A stretch of DNA of 64,000 bases from Actinomadura macra NBRC 14102 (GTDB lineage Bacteria; Actinomycetota; Actinomycetes; Streptosporangiales; Streptosporangiaceae), in contig NZ_BCQT01000009.1 in NCBI RefSeq assembly GCF_001552215.1, positions 434,001-498,000 on the forward strand, written 5' to 3'. Positions 25,513 through 34,083 of the stretch are shown in pieces. The notes below the pieces were generated by a model. It ran no database searches. It had not been told where the DNA came from and worked only from the letters and a program-made list of their open reading frames with translations. The stretch's first letter is position 1. Every line of letters begins with the position of its first letter. Both the position numbers and the translations under genes were made by a program.

Positions 25513-26556
25513 TCAGCGGCAGGGGGTGTACGGCTTGTCCTTCAGGGCGTAGTCCTCGCCCTTCTTGATGGTGCTGAACCTCATGGCCGCCGCCTCACGG
25601 CAGAAGCCCAGCGGGTCGCCCGCGCTGCGGGACGGGTTGTACTCGACGCCGAACACGGGCTTGCCCGCCCGGATGAACGGCTTCAGCAGGCCGCACTCGC
25701 GGTACTCCCAGCACTCCTCGTTGATCGCGAAGTCGAACGAGGACAGCAGTTCCGGGATCTGACGGAGGTTGTTCTTCAGCCCGGCGGCCATCCCGTGGCG
25801 GTGGGCCATGTCGGCGAGCGCCCGGTTGAAGACGAGCTGGGTGCTGGGCGTGACGCTCCAGCCGGTCGTCTGCGGCTTCTCCTCGTGCGCGTTCACCACG
25901 TCGAACTCGACACCGTCGAACCCCGCCTGGGCGCACTTGCGGACGCGGGCCTCCTGCATCCGCAGCACGAAGTCGCGCTGGCCCCGGTCGTTGTTGATGT
26001 TGGCGAAGTTCTCGTCCGGGAAGCCGGGGTAGGCCTTGCCGATCAGCGACCGTCCGTGGGAGTTGTGCCAGTCGACGTACTGCTGGTAGTCGGGGCGCCC
26101 CTTCTCGACCGAGCCCGCGTCCAGGTAGCAGATCGCCTTGCCGCCTCTGGCGTGGATCGCCTTGACTGCGGCGGTGTTGAGCGTGCTGTTGTTCCCGGCC
26201 ACGGACCCGTCGGCGTACAGGTCGATGTCGAACACCTGCGGGCGCGCGCACGCGCCGCCGGCGTGCGGCCGCACGCAGATGTCGACGTTCACCCCGCCCG
26301 TCGCCCGGAAGGCGGGGTTGCCGGAGAGCTGGTACTGCCACCGGCTGCCGACGGCGGGCTTCCACCTGGCCGGCTTGCCGGACGGTTTCGGCGACGGCCT
26401 GGCCGACCCGGCCGATGTGCCCAAGGCACTCGGCGCCGGTGTGCTCGGCGGACGTGCGCTCGGGGACCGCGTCCCGCCGCCCTCATCAGATCCGGTCGAA
26501 CATGCCGCCGCTCCCATGACGAGCAGCAGCCCAACCACAGCCGCAACTTTCGTCAC
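25513..26556 (-). CDS. GH114-family (endo-alpha-1,4-polygalactosaminidase-like) lipoprotein
   Basis: A 347-residue secreted protein. The GTG at 26556 gives a short signal (VAAVVGLLLVMGAAAC) with a Cys near residue 19 that could be lipidated, then an Asp/Ser/Pro-rich linker and a TIM-barrel domain from about residue 80. Typical GH114 features are WQYQLSGN, VFDIDLYAD, AICYLDAGSVE, GFDGVEFDVVNAHEE, GLKNN and INEECWEY, which carry the acidic residues of the active site. GH114 enzymes cut alpha-1,4-linked galactosamine polymers. An IclR-type palindrome lies 12 bases upstream of the start, and an FAH enzyme and an oxidase follow in the same operon. Confidence 0.87.
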   Translation of the reverse strand: MTKVAAVVGLLLVMGAAACSTGSDEGGGTRSPSARPPSTPAPSALGTSAGSARPSPKPSGKPARWKPAVGSRWQYQLSGNPAFRATGGVNVDICVRPHAGGACARPQVFDIDLYADGSVAGNNSTLNTAAVKAIHARGGKAICYLDAGSVEKGRPDYQQYVDWHNSHGRSLIGKAYPGFPDENFANINNDRGQRDFVLRMQEARVRKCAQAGFDGVEFDVVNAHEEKPQTTGWSVTPSTQLVFNRALADMAHRHGMAAGLKNNLRQIPELLSSFDFAINEECWEYRECGLLKPFIRAGKPVFGVEYNPSRSAGDPLGFCREAAAMRFSTIKKGEDYALKDKPYTPCR

Positions 26557-26567
26557 TAGCGCCCCAT

Positions 26568-26592
26568 TTCCGTAATACGGAACTAATTTCCG
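26568..26592. promoter_or_regulatory. IclR-type operator A (GH114-FAH-oxidase operon)
   Basis: TTCCGTAATACGGAA (26568-26582) is an inverted repeat with 6-bp arms TTCCGT/ACGGAA. A third half-site TTCCG occurs at 26588-26592, exactly 20 bp from the first. Nearly the same sequence appears at 27437-27451 and 36347-36361. The site ends 12 bases before the GH114 GTG start. Confidence 0.8.
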
Positions 26593-26639
26593 CAGAACAG
26601 ACAACCAGCCGTGTATCGACCATGTCAACCACTGAGACC

Positions 26640-27419
26640 CTAAGGGACGAGAGGGGCAGGCCGGTCGAGTTCGTCTGCCAGGATCGTACGGAGCCGCGCG
26701 GCTACTTCGGTCAGGCGCGCCTTGGGGAAGCGGTCCTTCGGGGCGGTGACGCTGACACCCGCGGACGGGGTCGCGCGCCCGAGGAAGACCGGCACCGCGG
26801 CGCAGCGCACGCCCTCCTCGTTCTCCTCCAGATCGAGGGAGTAGCCGCGCTCCCTGATCTCCGCCATCTCCTCGGCGAGCCGGGAGGGCGAGGTGATCGA
26901 GTGGCGGGTGACGGCGCGCAGTTCGTGCGCCGACGCCCAGAGCTTGATCGCCTCGTCGGTCGGGTACGTCCAGGCCAGCAGGGCCTTGCCCACGCCGGTG
27001 CAGTGGGCCGGGTTCCGGCCCCCGATCACCGAGGTCATGGTGATCGGATGGATGGCCTCGACCTTGTCGACGTAGACGATCTCGCCGCCCTCCAGGACGG
27101 CCATGTGCGTGGTCTCGTTCAGCTCCTCGCGCAACCGCAGCAGCACCGGGTGGACGAGGGAACGCAGGTCGATCCGGTCGTAGAAGCGGAACGCCGCCGC
27201 CAGCAGCTCGGTACCGAGGAAGTACGGCCCGTTCGGCTCCGGCTGGGCGGCGAACCCGCGGTGGCGCAGCGCCCCCAGCAACCGGTGCAGCGAACTGCGG
27301 GGGATGCCGGAGCGACCCGCGAGGTCCTCCAGCGTCACACCGCGACCGCTCTCGGAGAGCAGTTGGATGATGCGCAGCGCCCTGTCCACGCTGCCCACCG
27401 GCGACTCGTTCTTTGCCAT
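26640..27419 (-). CDS. IclR-family regulator of the glycan-utilisation locus
   Basis: A 259-residue IclR protein. The N-terminal winged helix is SVDRALRIIQLLSESG, VTLEDLAGRSGIPRSSLHRLLGALRHRGFA; the effector domain has EELNETTHMAVLEGGEIVYVDKVEA, CTGVGKALLAW and GVRCAAVPVFLGRATPSAGVSVTAP. GGAGAGATTGC precedes the ATG at 27419. Palindrome B lies 18 bases upstream of its start and between it and the divergent alcohol dehydrogenase gene, so it most likely represses itself and both neighbouring operons. The same palindrome in front of the GH114 and ABC transporter genes suggests one local regulon. Inducer unknown, probably a sugar acid. Confidence 0.92.
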   Translation of the reverse strand: MAKNESPVGSVDRALRIIQLLSESGRGVTLEDLAGRSGIPRSSLHRLLGALRHRGFAAQPEPNGPYFLGTELLAAAFRFYDRIDLRSLVHPVLLRLREELNETTHMAVLEGGEIVYVDKVEAIHPITMTSVIGGRNPAHCTGVGKALLAWTYPTDEAIKLWASAHELRAVTRHSITSPSRLAEEMAEIRERGYSLDLEENEEGVRCAAVPVFLGRATPSAGVSVTAPKDRFPKARLTEVAARLRTILADELDRPAPLVP

Positions 27420-27436
27420 GCAATCTCTCCCTGTGT

Positions 27437-27470
27437 TTCCGCTATACGGAATGCTAGCCCACGATACGGA
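27437..27470. promoter_or_regulatory. IclR-type operator B (regulator / alcohol dehydrogenase divergent promoter)
   Basis: TTCCGCTATACGGAA (27437-27451) differs from a perfect repeat at one position. A third half-site ACGGA lies at 27466-27470, 20 bp from the ACGGA of the palindrome. It sits between the divergent iclR and Zn-alcohol dehydrogenase genes. Confidence 0.8.
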
Positions 27471-27493
27471 TGCCCTGCTACATTCGCCGCGTG

Positions 27494-28429
27494 ATGAAGG
27501 CACTCGTTTTCACCGCACCGAGTGTGGTGGAACTGCATGACATCGACGAACCGTCCGTGAAACCCGATGAGATCCTCGTCGAGGTGGCCGCCGCCGGCAT
27601 CTGTGGCAGCGAGCTGCACGGCGTGCGCACCCCGGGCTTCCGCACCCCGCCACTGGTGATGGGTCACGAGTTCGCCGGGACGACCCCAGACGGCCGCCGC
27701 GTGGCCGTGAACCCCATAGTGTCGTGCGGCCGATGCGATCTGTGCGTCCGCGGACACCGCCAGCTCTGCCGCGGCCGCGCCCTGATCGGCGTGCATCGGC
27801 CCGGCGGATTCGCCGAGCGGGTGGCGGTGCCCGTCTCGGCCGTCCACGCGCTGCCGGACGGCATGCCCTGGACGGCCGCGGGGCTCATCGAGCCGATCGC
27901 GTACGCCGTTCACACCTGGAACGTTTCACAGATCCCCGAGGGAGCGCGGGTCGGCGTTGTCGGTTGCGGGACGATCGGGCTGCTCTGTGTGCAGTTCGCC
28001 CGCCGCCGCGGCGCCGTGTCCGTGGTCGCGGCCGATGTATCGGATCGGCGCGCGGCCATCGCGTCCCGGCTCGGCGCGGACAGCGCCGGCCCGTCCCTTC
28101 GCGGAGAGTTCGACGTGGTCTTCGACGCGGTCGGCCTGCCGGTCACCCGCGCCGACGCGCTGGCCCGGCTCGTGCCCGGCGGCACCGCCGTGGCGCTCGG
28201 CCTGGCCAGCGCGGACCCCGGCTTCGACGCCGCGGACCTCGTCCGGACCGAGAAGCGGCTGATCGGCTCGTTCGGCTACACGCCCGCCGAGTTCGCGACC
28301 GCCGTCGACCTCGCCGCCGAGTGGGACCTGAGCTGGGTGAACACCTTCCCCCTGGCCGACGGCGCCCGGGTGTTCACCGACCTGATGAACGGGGGAACGG
28401 AACCGGTCAAGGCCCTTCTCACCCCCTGA
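27494..28429 (+). CDS. Zinc-dependent alcohol/polyol dehydrogenase (MDR family)
   Basis: A 311-residue medium-chain dehydrogenase. GICGSELHG carries the catalytic zinc Cys, PPLVMGHEFAG the His and Glu, and CGRCDLCVRGHRQLC the structural zinc site; GVVGCGTIGLLCVQFARRRGA binds NAD(P). It is some 30 residues shorter than usual. The ATG at 27494 starts MKALVFTAPSVVELHD, the normal family N-terminus. It is the first gene of the plus-strand operon behind palindrome B. Sugar or sugar-alcohol oxidation is likely from context (GH4, ABC importer, lactonase-like protein), substrate not determined. Confidence 0.9.
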   Translation: MKALVFTAPSVVELHDIDEPSVKPDEILVEVAAAGICGSELHGVRTPGFRTPPLVMGHEFAGTTPDGRRVAVNPIVSCGRCDLCVRGHRQLCRGRALIGVHRPGGFAERVAVPVSAVHALPDGMPWTAAGLIEPIAYAVHTWNVSQIPEGARVGVVGCGTIGLLCVQFARRRGAVSVVAADVSDRRAAIASRLGADSAGPSLRGEFDVVFDAVGLPVTRADALARLVPGGTAVALGLASADPGFDAADLVRTEKRLIGSFGYTPAEFATAVDLAAEWDLSWVNTFPLADGARVFTDLMNGGTEPVKALLTP

Positions 28430-28473
28430 CGAGGTGGAGGGGTCGCCGGGCGTTCCCAGGAAAGGAGGCATAC

Positions 28474-29322
28474 ATGAACGTGAGCGCGGGCTTCCGTGAC
28501 CTGGTCGTGCCCCCGGGCATGGTCGGCATCTGCGCCTTGGGGCAGGCGGGATTCCTGCTCAAGGGGTCGGGCGGGACGGTCGTGGCCGTCGACCCCTACC
28601 TGTCGGACCGGCTGGCGGCCGACTCGGAGTTCGGCCCGCCCGGACGGTGGGCGCGCCGATTCCCGCCGCCGTTCGAGCCCGGTGCCCTCGACGCCGACGT
28701 CGTGGTCGTCACACACGAGCACGCCGACCATTTCGACCCGAGCACGCTCCGGCCGGCCCAGGCGCGCCACCCGTTCACGCTGGTGGCCCCGCCAGTTCTC
28801 CGGGACGAGGTGAAAGCGCTCGGCGCGCCCTTCGAGCCGGCCTACGCGGGCGAGCCCATCGACGTGGCGGGGATCCGCATCCACCCCGTCCCGGCCGCGC
28901 ATTCTCCCGAGTACACCGGCCCCACCTGCTACGACGTCATGGTGCAGGACGGCGCGCACCGGTTCCTCGGCTATGTCGTCGAGGTCGGGGAGGGGGTGAG
29001 CGTCTATCACGCGGGCGACACCGTCCTGCACCCCGAGATCGACCGGGCCCTGGACGGGCTCCGGCCGAGGGTCGCGCTGCTGCCGGTGAACGGACGGGAC
29101 CGGATCCGCGAGGAGATGGGCATCGTCGGCAACCTGACCGTCCGGGAGGCGGCGCACCTGGCCGCCAAGGCGGACGCGCGCTGGCTGCTGCCGAGCCACC
29201 ATGACCTGTTCGCCGTCAACGCCGAATCGGTGACCACGTTCGTCGACACGCTCGACCGCCAGTTCCCCGACCAGGAGTACTTCGTGCCGAAGGTCGGCCG
29301 GCCGGTCGTCCTGGGAGTATGA
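28474..29322 (+). CDS. UlaG-like metallo-beta-lactamase-fold hydrolase
   Basis: A 282-residue MBL-fold protein. VVVTHEHADHFD places the metal ligands His81, His83, Asp85 and His86; AHSPEYTG, VYHAGDT and LPSHHD supply the later ligands. The closest described group is the UlaG family, L-ascorbate-6-phosphate lactonase, so lactone hydrolysis of a sugar lactone made by the adjacent dehydrogenase is a reasonable guess. GAAAGGAGGCATAC gives a strong ribosome site for the ATG at 28474. It lies 44 bases after the dehydrogenase. Confidence 0.85.
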   Translation: MNVSAGFRDLVVPPGMVGICALGQAGFLLKGSGGTVVAVDPYLSDRLAADSEFGPPGRWARRFPPPFEPGALDADVVVVTHEHADHFDPSTLRPAQARHPFTLVAPPVLRDEVKALGAPFEPAYAGEPIDVAGIRIHPVPAAHSPEYTGPTCYDVMVQDGAHRFLGYVVEVGEGVSVYHAGDTVLHPEIDRALDGLRPRVALLPVNGRDRIREEMGIVGNLTVREAAHLAAKADARWLLPSHHDLFAVNAESVTTFVDTLDRQFPDQEYFVPKVGRPVVLGV

Positions 29323-29334
29323 GAGGGCTTGCGC

Positions 29335-29727
29335 ATGGCATCCAGGCAGACCGTGACCACGGCGGACGGCCCGCCGCCCGCCGGGTCCTACTCCCCCGCG
29401 GTCCGGGCGGGGGACTTCGTGTACATCTCAGGGCAGGGGCCGCTCGACCCCGGGACCGGCGAGATCGTCGCCGGTACCGTCGCCGAGCAGACCGAGCTGA
29501 CCCTGGCGAACCTCGGCGCGCTCGCGCGGGCGGCGGGCGGTTCCCTCGCCGACGCGGTCAAGATCAACGTCTACCTGGCCGACATCGCGGACTTCGCCGC
29601 GTTCGACGCCGTCTACGCGCGGGTCGTGCCGGCGCCGCGGCCGGCCCGCACCACCGTGGCCGCCGGCCTCAACGGGATCCTGGTGGAGATCGACGCGGTC
29701 CTCCACCTGCCCCGAGGGGGATCGTGA
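29335..29727 (+). CDS. RidA-family (YjgF/YER057c/UK114) protein
   Basis: A 130-residue RidA-family protein: PAGSYSPAVRAGDFVYISGQGPLDP at the N-terminus, KINVYLADIADFAAFDAVYARV, and the conserved arginine in PARTTVAAGL near residue 103, with the final Glu in ILVEIDAV. Family members deaminate reactive enamine/imine intermediates produced by PLP enzymes. The immediate overlap (GTGA) with the mini-DSD1 gene, a remnant of a PLP enzyme, fits that link. The ATG at 29335 follows GAGAGGG; a TTG 6 bases earlier is possible. Confidence 0.9.
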   Translation: MASRQTVTTADGPPPAGSYSPAVRAGDFVYISGQGPLDPGTGEIVAGTVAEQTELTLANLGALARAAGGSLADAVKINVYLADIADFAAFDAVYARVVPAPRPARTTVAAGLNGILVEIDAVLHLPRGGS

Positions 29728-29999
29728 CCGGCTACGAGGAGATCGACACTCCCGCGCTGATCGTCGACCTGGACACGGCCGAGGCCAACATCGCCGAGAT
29801 GGCGGGCGTCGCCGCCCGGCACGGCGTGCGGCTGCGCCCGCACATCAAGACGCACACAATGCCGGAGATCGGCGAGCGGCTGGAGCTCGTCCCGAACCAT
29901 GTCTGCCCCGTCTCCAACCTCTTCGACACGGCGTACGGGGTGCGCGGCGGCCGGCTCGAACGGGAGCTGACCGTCACCGCCCGGGGGAAGGTGCGGTGA
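29724..29999 (+). pseudogene. Internally deleted D-threonine aldolase/D-serine dehydratase (DSD1)-like gene, still open
   Basis: A 91-residue frame joined to both neighbours (4-base overlap with RidA, 1-base overlap with the SDR). Residues 1-48 are the N-terminus of a DSD1-family PLP enzyme: EIDTPALIVDLDTAEANIAEM and RPHIKTHTMPEI, which includes the PLP-lysine motif (Lys42). Residues 49-91 match the extreme C-terminus: GERLELVPNHVCPVSNL with the zinc-binding His59-x-Cys61 and the closing VTARGK. About 270-290 residues of the usual 360-380 are missing, without frameshift or stop codon. The barrel that holds PLP is gone, so normal activity is very unlikely. It could be a fresh deletion or a short retained peptide. 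Confidence 0.75.
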
Positions 30000-30757
30000 T
30001 GCACGGGCTGACCGGTAAGAACGTCCTGATCACGGGCGGCAGCAGCGGGATCGGTGAGGCCGCCGCGCGGCGGTTCCTGGAGGAGGGCGCGCGGGTCTTC
30101 GTCTGCGGCCTGGACGGGGTGGACGAGGCCGTTTCCGGTCTGGCGTCGCTCGGCGAGATCTCCGGGACGGTCTGCGACGTCAGCCGGGAGGACGACGTCG
30201 CGCGGCTCGTGGCGGAGGCCGGGGCCGCGCTGGGCGGGATCGACGTGCTGATCAACAATGCCGGCACATCGTGGCGGGAGCCGTTCCTGGAGATCACCCC
30301 GGCGCACTGGGACACGATCATCGCGGTCAACCTGCGCGGGATGTTCCTGGTCGGGCAGGCGGTGAGCCGGCTGATGGTCGAGCGCGGCACGCGCGGCTCG
30401 ATCGTCAACATGGGGTCGACGAACGGCCTCGGCGGTGAGGAGGACTACGCGCACTACAACGCGTCCAAGGGCGGGGTGCTGTTGCTGACCAAGACCATGG
30501 CGGTGGAGCTCGGGCGGCACGGCATCCGCGTGAACGCGGTCTGCCCCGGCTACATCCGCACCCCGCTCAACGCCGGGATCGAGGCGACCCTCGACCCGGA
30601 CTTCGTCGCCGCCTACCAGCGCGACCACATCCCCCTCGGGCGGGCCGGGCAGGCCGCGGAGGTAGCCTCCGCCTACGCCTTCCTGGCCTCCGACGACGCC
30701 TCCTTCGTTCACGGAGCCGAACTGGTCGTCGACGGCGGCCAGCTCGCGATCATGTAA
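29999..30757 (+). CDS. SDR-family dehydrogenase
   Basis: A 252-residue classical SDR with ITGGSSGIGEAAA at the N-terminus, INNAGTS, VNMGSTNG (catalytic Ser), YNASKGG (Tyr and Lys) and NAVCPGYIRTPL, ending in VVDGGQLAIM. The ATG at 29999 overlaps the mini-DSD1 stop by one base. In this locus an NAD(P)-linked oxidation of a sugar acid, like 2-keto-3-deoxy-fuconate dehydrogenase, is plausible; this is context inference only. Confidence 0.9.
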   Translation: MHGLTGKNVLITGGSSGIGEAAARRFLEEGARVFVCGLDGVDEAVSGLASLGEISGTVCDVSREDDVARLVAEAGAALGGIDVLINNAGTSWREPFLEITPAHWDTIIAVNLRGMFLVGQAVSRLMVERGTRGSIVNMGSTNGLGGEEDYAHYNASKGGVLLLTKTMAVELGRHGIRVNAVCPGYIRTPLNAGIEATLDPDFVAAYQRDHIPLGRAGQAAEVASAYAFLASDDASFVHGAELVVDGGQLAIM

Positions 30758-30777
30758 GGGACACCGGTAAGGGAACC

Positions 30778-32070
30778 ATGGCACGCATCGTCTTCGTCGG
30801 CGCTGGCAGCGTCGAGTTCACCAAGAACGTCCTGTCCGACATCCTCACCCTCCCCGGGCTCGGCGCCTCCACCCTCGTCCTGCACGACATCGACGCGGAG
30901 CGGCTCGCGACGGCCGAGTCCATGGCGCACTGGATGGTCGACCACCTGGGGTTGCCCGCCAAGGTCGAGGCGCACACCGACCGGCGCGCGGCGGTCGACG
31001 GCGCCGACTACGTGATCAACGAGATCGCGGTCGGCGGGTTCGAGGCGACCCGCATCGACTTCGAGGTCCCCGCCCGGCACGGGCTGCGCCAGACGATCGC
31101 CGACACGCTCGGAATCGGCGGGATCTTCCGCGCGCTGCGGACGATCCCCGTGATGGTCGCGCTCGGGAACGATCTCGCCGAGCTGGCCCCGCACGCGCTG
31201 CTGCTCAACTACACCAACCCGATGACGATGGTCCCGAGGGCTGTGTGGGACGGGACGCCGTTCCAGAACGTGGTGGGCATCTGCCATTCCGTCCGCGACA
31301 CGCAGGCGCGGCTCGCGGGCCTCGTCGGCGTCCCGGTGCAGGACGTCGGTTTCGTCACCGCCGGGGTCAACCACCAGGCGTTCGTCCTGAAGTTCGAGCA
31401 TGCGGGAGAGGACCTGTACCCCCGGCTGGCCGAGGTGATCGACGCCGATCCGGCGCTGCGCCGGACCGTCCGGGCCGAGGTGTTCACGCGGTTCGGGCAC
31501 TTCCCCACCGAGTCGTCCGTGCACGGCTCGGAGTACCTGCCGTGGTTCCTGCGCCATGACGACCAGGTGGAGCACTTCGGCATCCAGGTCGGCGCGTACC
31601 TGGAGTGGTCGCGGGAGAACCTCGGCACCTACGAGGAGACGCGCCGCCGGCTGGCCGCGGGCGAGGGCGTGGAGATCGAGCCGATGTCGGAGCTGGCCTC
31701 GGAGATCATCCACTCGATCGAGATGGGCGAGCGGCGGATCGTGCACGGCAACGTCCGCAACGACGGGCTGATCGCGAACCTTCCCGCGGACGCGTGCGTC
31801 GAAGTGCCGTGCGTAGTGGACCGGGCCGGCGTGCGGCCCACCCGCGTCGGCGCGATGCCGCCGCAGCTCGCCGCGCTCAACCGGACGTTCCTGAACGTGG
31901 GCGACCTGACCGTCCGGGCGGCGCTGGAGGGGCGCCGCGACCACGTTTACCACGCGGCGATGCTCGACCCGAATGCCGCCGCGACGCTCACCCTCCCCCA
32001 GATCCACGCCCTGGTCGACGACATGATCGCCGCCCACGGCGACGCCCTCCCCGAGGGCGTCCGCCCCTGA
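30778..32070 (+). CDS. GH4 glycosidase, alpha-galactosidase (MelA) type
   Basis: A 430-residue GH4 enzyme. GH4 hydrolases need NAD+ and a divalent metal and work by an oxidation-elimination route. The NAD motif is FVGAGSVEFT (6-15); NYTNPM has Asn147; GICHSV contains the Cys169-His170-Ser171 triad, whose CHS form is typical of alpha-galactosidases rather than alpha-glucosidases (CHE/CHD); GVNHQAF gives Asn198-His199. It is cytoplasmic, so its oligosaccharide substrate must be imported, consistent with the convergent ABC transporter. The start lies 20 bases after the SDR stop with GTAAGGGAACC upstream. Confidence 0.92.
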   Translation: MARIVFVGAGSVEFTKNVLSDILTLPGLGASTLVLHDIDAERLATAESMAHWMVDHLGLPAKVEAHTDRRAAVDGADYVINEIAVGGFEATRIDFEVPARHGLRQTIADTLGIGGIFRALRTIPVMVALGNDLAELAPHALLLNYTNPMTMVPRAVWDGTPFQNVVGICHSVRDTQARLAGLVGVPVQDVGFVTAGVNHQAFVLKFEHAGEDLYPRLAEVIDADPALRRTVRAEVFTRFGHFPTESSVHGSEYLPWFLRHDDQVEHFGIQVGAYLEWSRENLGTYEETRRRLAAGEGVEIEPMSELASEIIHSIEMGERRIVHGNVRNDGLIANLPADACVEVPCVVDRAGVRPTRVGAMPPQLAALNRTFLNVGDLTVRAALEGRRDHVYHAAMLDPNAAATLTLPQIHALVDDMIAAHGDALPEGVRP

Positions 32071-32147
32071 CCGAGTACACCTGCGGCGGGCGCTCGTCCG
32101 GGCGGCGCTCGCAACGAGGGCCCGCCGCATCTCCACGGGAGCCAGAC

Positions 32148-33173
32148 ATGAAACTGAGCGAGTACCGACCCCGGCCGCGGTTGCGCGTGCCGGGGTCGCG
32201 CGTCGAACGGGCGGCGGTGCCGGCCATCGACGCCCACAACCATCTTGGACGGTGGCTGACGTGCGACTGGGCCGTCCCGGACGTGGGCGCCCTGCTCGAA
32301 CTGATGGACGCGTGCAACATCCGGGCGATCGTCAACCTCGACGGGCGCTGGGACGACGAGCTGGAGGACAACCTCGACCGCTACGACCGGAAGCATCCCG
32401 GCCGGTTTCTGACGTTCTGCCACGTCGACTGGAACCAGATCGGCCGTGACGGGGCGCTGGCGGCCAGCCTGCGGCGGTCCGTGGGGGCGGGGGCGCGCGG
32501 GCTGAAGGTGTGGAAGGACCTCGGCCTGCACGTGCGGGACGACGCGGGCAAGCTCGTCCTGCCCGACGATCCCCGGCTGGCGGAGCTGTGGGAGACGGCG
32601 GCCGAGCTCGGGATCCCCGTGGCGATCCACACCGCCGACCCGATCGCGTTCTTCGACCCCGTCGACGAGCGCAACGAGCGGTACGAGCAGCTCCTCGCGC
32701 ACCCCGACTGGTCGTTCGCCGATCGCGACCGCTTCCCCAGCTTCGACCGGCTCATGGACGCGCTGGAGGCGCTCGTCGCCACGCATCCCCGCACGACGTT
32801 CATCGCCGTCCACGCCGGCTGCCAGGCCGAGGACCTCGGGCGGGTCGGGCAGATGCTCGCCACCTACCCGAACCTGAACGTCGACATCGCCGCCCGCATC
32901 GCCGAGCTCGGCCGGCAGCCGCGGGCGACCCGTGACCTCGTCATGCGCTTCCCGGGCCGGGTGCTGTTCGGCACCGACGAGTTCCCGCCGTCCGCGGAGA
33001 CCTACGCGACCCATTTCCGGTTCCTGGAGACGCTCGACGAGCACTTTCCCCACTCGGCCGACGACCCGCCGCTGATGGGCCGGTGGCACATCAGCGGTCT
33101 GGGTCTGCCGGAGTACGTCCTCGGGCAGGTCTACGCGTCCAACGTCGGGCGCCTCCTCGGCGTCCCCGCCTGA
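32148..33173 (+). CDS. Amidohydrolase_2-family TIM-barrel hydrolase (lactonase or decarboxylase type)
   Basis: A 341-residue cytoplasmic protein of the COG2159-like amidohydrolase group. VPAIDAHNHLGRW gives the first HxH-like metal motif; later histidines are in PVAIHTADP and FIAVHAGC, and LFGTDEFPPS holds the catalytic Asp. Members include L-fuconolactonase, 4-sulfomuconolactone hydrolase and decarboxylases. With dehydrogenases and a GH4 in the same operon, sugar-lactone hydrolysis is possible. It lies 77 bases after GH4 and is the last gene, converging on the ABC transporter operon with 34 bases between. Confidence 0.87.
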   Translation: MKLSEYRPRPRLRVPGSRVERAAVPAIDAHNHLGRWLTCDWAVPDVGALLELMDACNIRAIVNLDGRWDDELEDNLDRYDRKHPGRFLTFCHVDWNQIGRDGALAASLRRSVGAGARGLKVWKDLGLHVRDDAGKLVLPDDPRLAELWETAAELGIPVAIHTADPIAFFDPVDERNERYEQLLAHPDWSFADRDRFPSFDRLMDALEALVATHPRTTFIAVHAGCQAEDLGRVGQMLATYPNLNVDIAARIAELGRQPRATRDLVMRFPGRVLFGTDEFPPSAETYATHFRFLETLDEHFPHSADDPPLMGRWHISGLGLPEYVLGQVYASNVGRLLGVPA

Positions 33174-33207
33174 GCGCGCGTCGCCCACCCCGCCATCTCC
33201 CGACCGC

Positions 33208-34083
33208 TCATCCCTTGACGGCGCCGGCCAGCGCCTGCACGAACCGGCGCTGGCCCACGAGGAAGACGATGAGGACCGGGACGGTCGTCAGCACCGTCCC
33301 GGCCATGATCTGTGGCCAGTCCGCGCGGTGCTGCCCTTGGAACGTGGTCAGGCCCGCCTGCACCGTGTAGTTCTCCGAGGAGGAGATCGCGACCAGCGGC
33401 CAGAACAGGTCGTTCCAGGCATAGATGAACGTGATGACGGCCAGCGCCGCCAGCGCCGGCCGGGCGACCGGCAGGACGACGCGGAAGAACACCCCCCAGC
33501 GGGAGCAGCCGTCGATCCGGGCGGCCTCCTCCAGCTCGCGCGGGAAGTTCTGGAAGAACGACGTCATCAGGTAGACGCCGAGCGCCGACGCGAGCTGCGG
33601 CGCGATCAGCGCGCCCAGGGTGTTGATCAGATGCAGCTTGTGGAAGATCAGGAACGTCGGGATGACCGTGAGCTGGAACGGGATCAGCGCCGTGGCGATG
33701 ACCAGGACCAGCGCGACCTTCCGGCCGACGAACCGCAGCCGGGCGAACGCGTAGCCCGCCATGCTGCACAGGATCAGCTGCGAGGCGACGATGGCGCCGG
33801 AGACGAGCAGGCTGTTGAGGAACCAGCGCGGGAACTCCGAGTCCGACAGCAGCTCCCGGTAGCCGGTGAGGTGCACCGCCGACGGGAAGAGCGGCGGCGG
33901 GAACCGGTTGAGCTGCGCCCGGGTCATCACCGACGCGCCCAGCATGTACACGAACGGCACCACCATCAGCACCGACAGCGGCAGCAGGACGAGATGCCGC
34001 GGGCTCGGCCGCCGGCGCCGTCGCCGCGCGGGCGGCGCCGGCGCGGCGACGGGCGAGGTGGAGGCGGCGGATGCGGTGGTCAC
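33208..34083 (-). CDS. Carbohydrate ABC transporter permease (MalG type)
   Basis: A 291-residue inner-membrane permease with six hydrophobic segments and the EAA loop EEAARIDGCSRWGVFFRVVLP. The segment FAWNDLF-like (IYAWNDLFWPLV) is typical of MalG-type CUT1 permeases. An Arg-rich cytoplasmic N-terminus precedes helix 1. The GTG at 34083 overlaps the stop of the MalF-type gene (GTGA). No ATPase gene is present; actinomycete CUT1 systems usually share one (MsiK). Confidence 0.92.
   Translation of the reverse strand: MTTASAASTSPVAAPAPPARRRRRRPSPRHLVLLPLSVLMVVPFVYMLGASVMTRAQLNRFPPPLFPSAVHLTGYRELLSDSEFPRWFLNSLLVSGAIVASQLILCSMAGYAFARLRFVGRKVALVLVIATALIPFQLTVIPTFLIFHKLHLINTLGALIAPQLASALGVYLMTSFFQNFPRELEEAARIDGCSRWGVFFRVVLPVARPALAALAVITFIYAWNDLFWPLVAISSSENYTVQAGLTTFQGQHRADWPQIMAGTVLTTVPVLIVFLVGQRRFVQALAGAVKG

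Noticed and set aside
25513-27423. Minus-strand frame joining the GH114 gene to the region opposite the IclR gene
   Set aside because: The upstream part is out of phase with the IclR coding frame and lacks any domain; the lipoprotein signal and operator position support a start at 26556.
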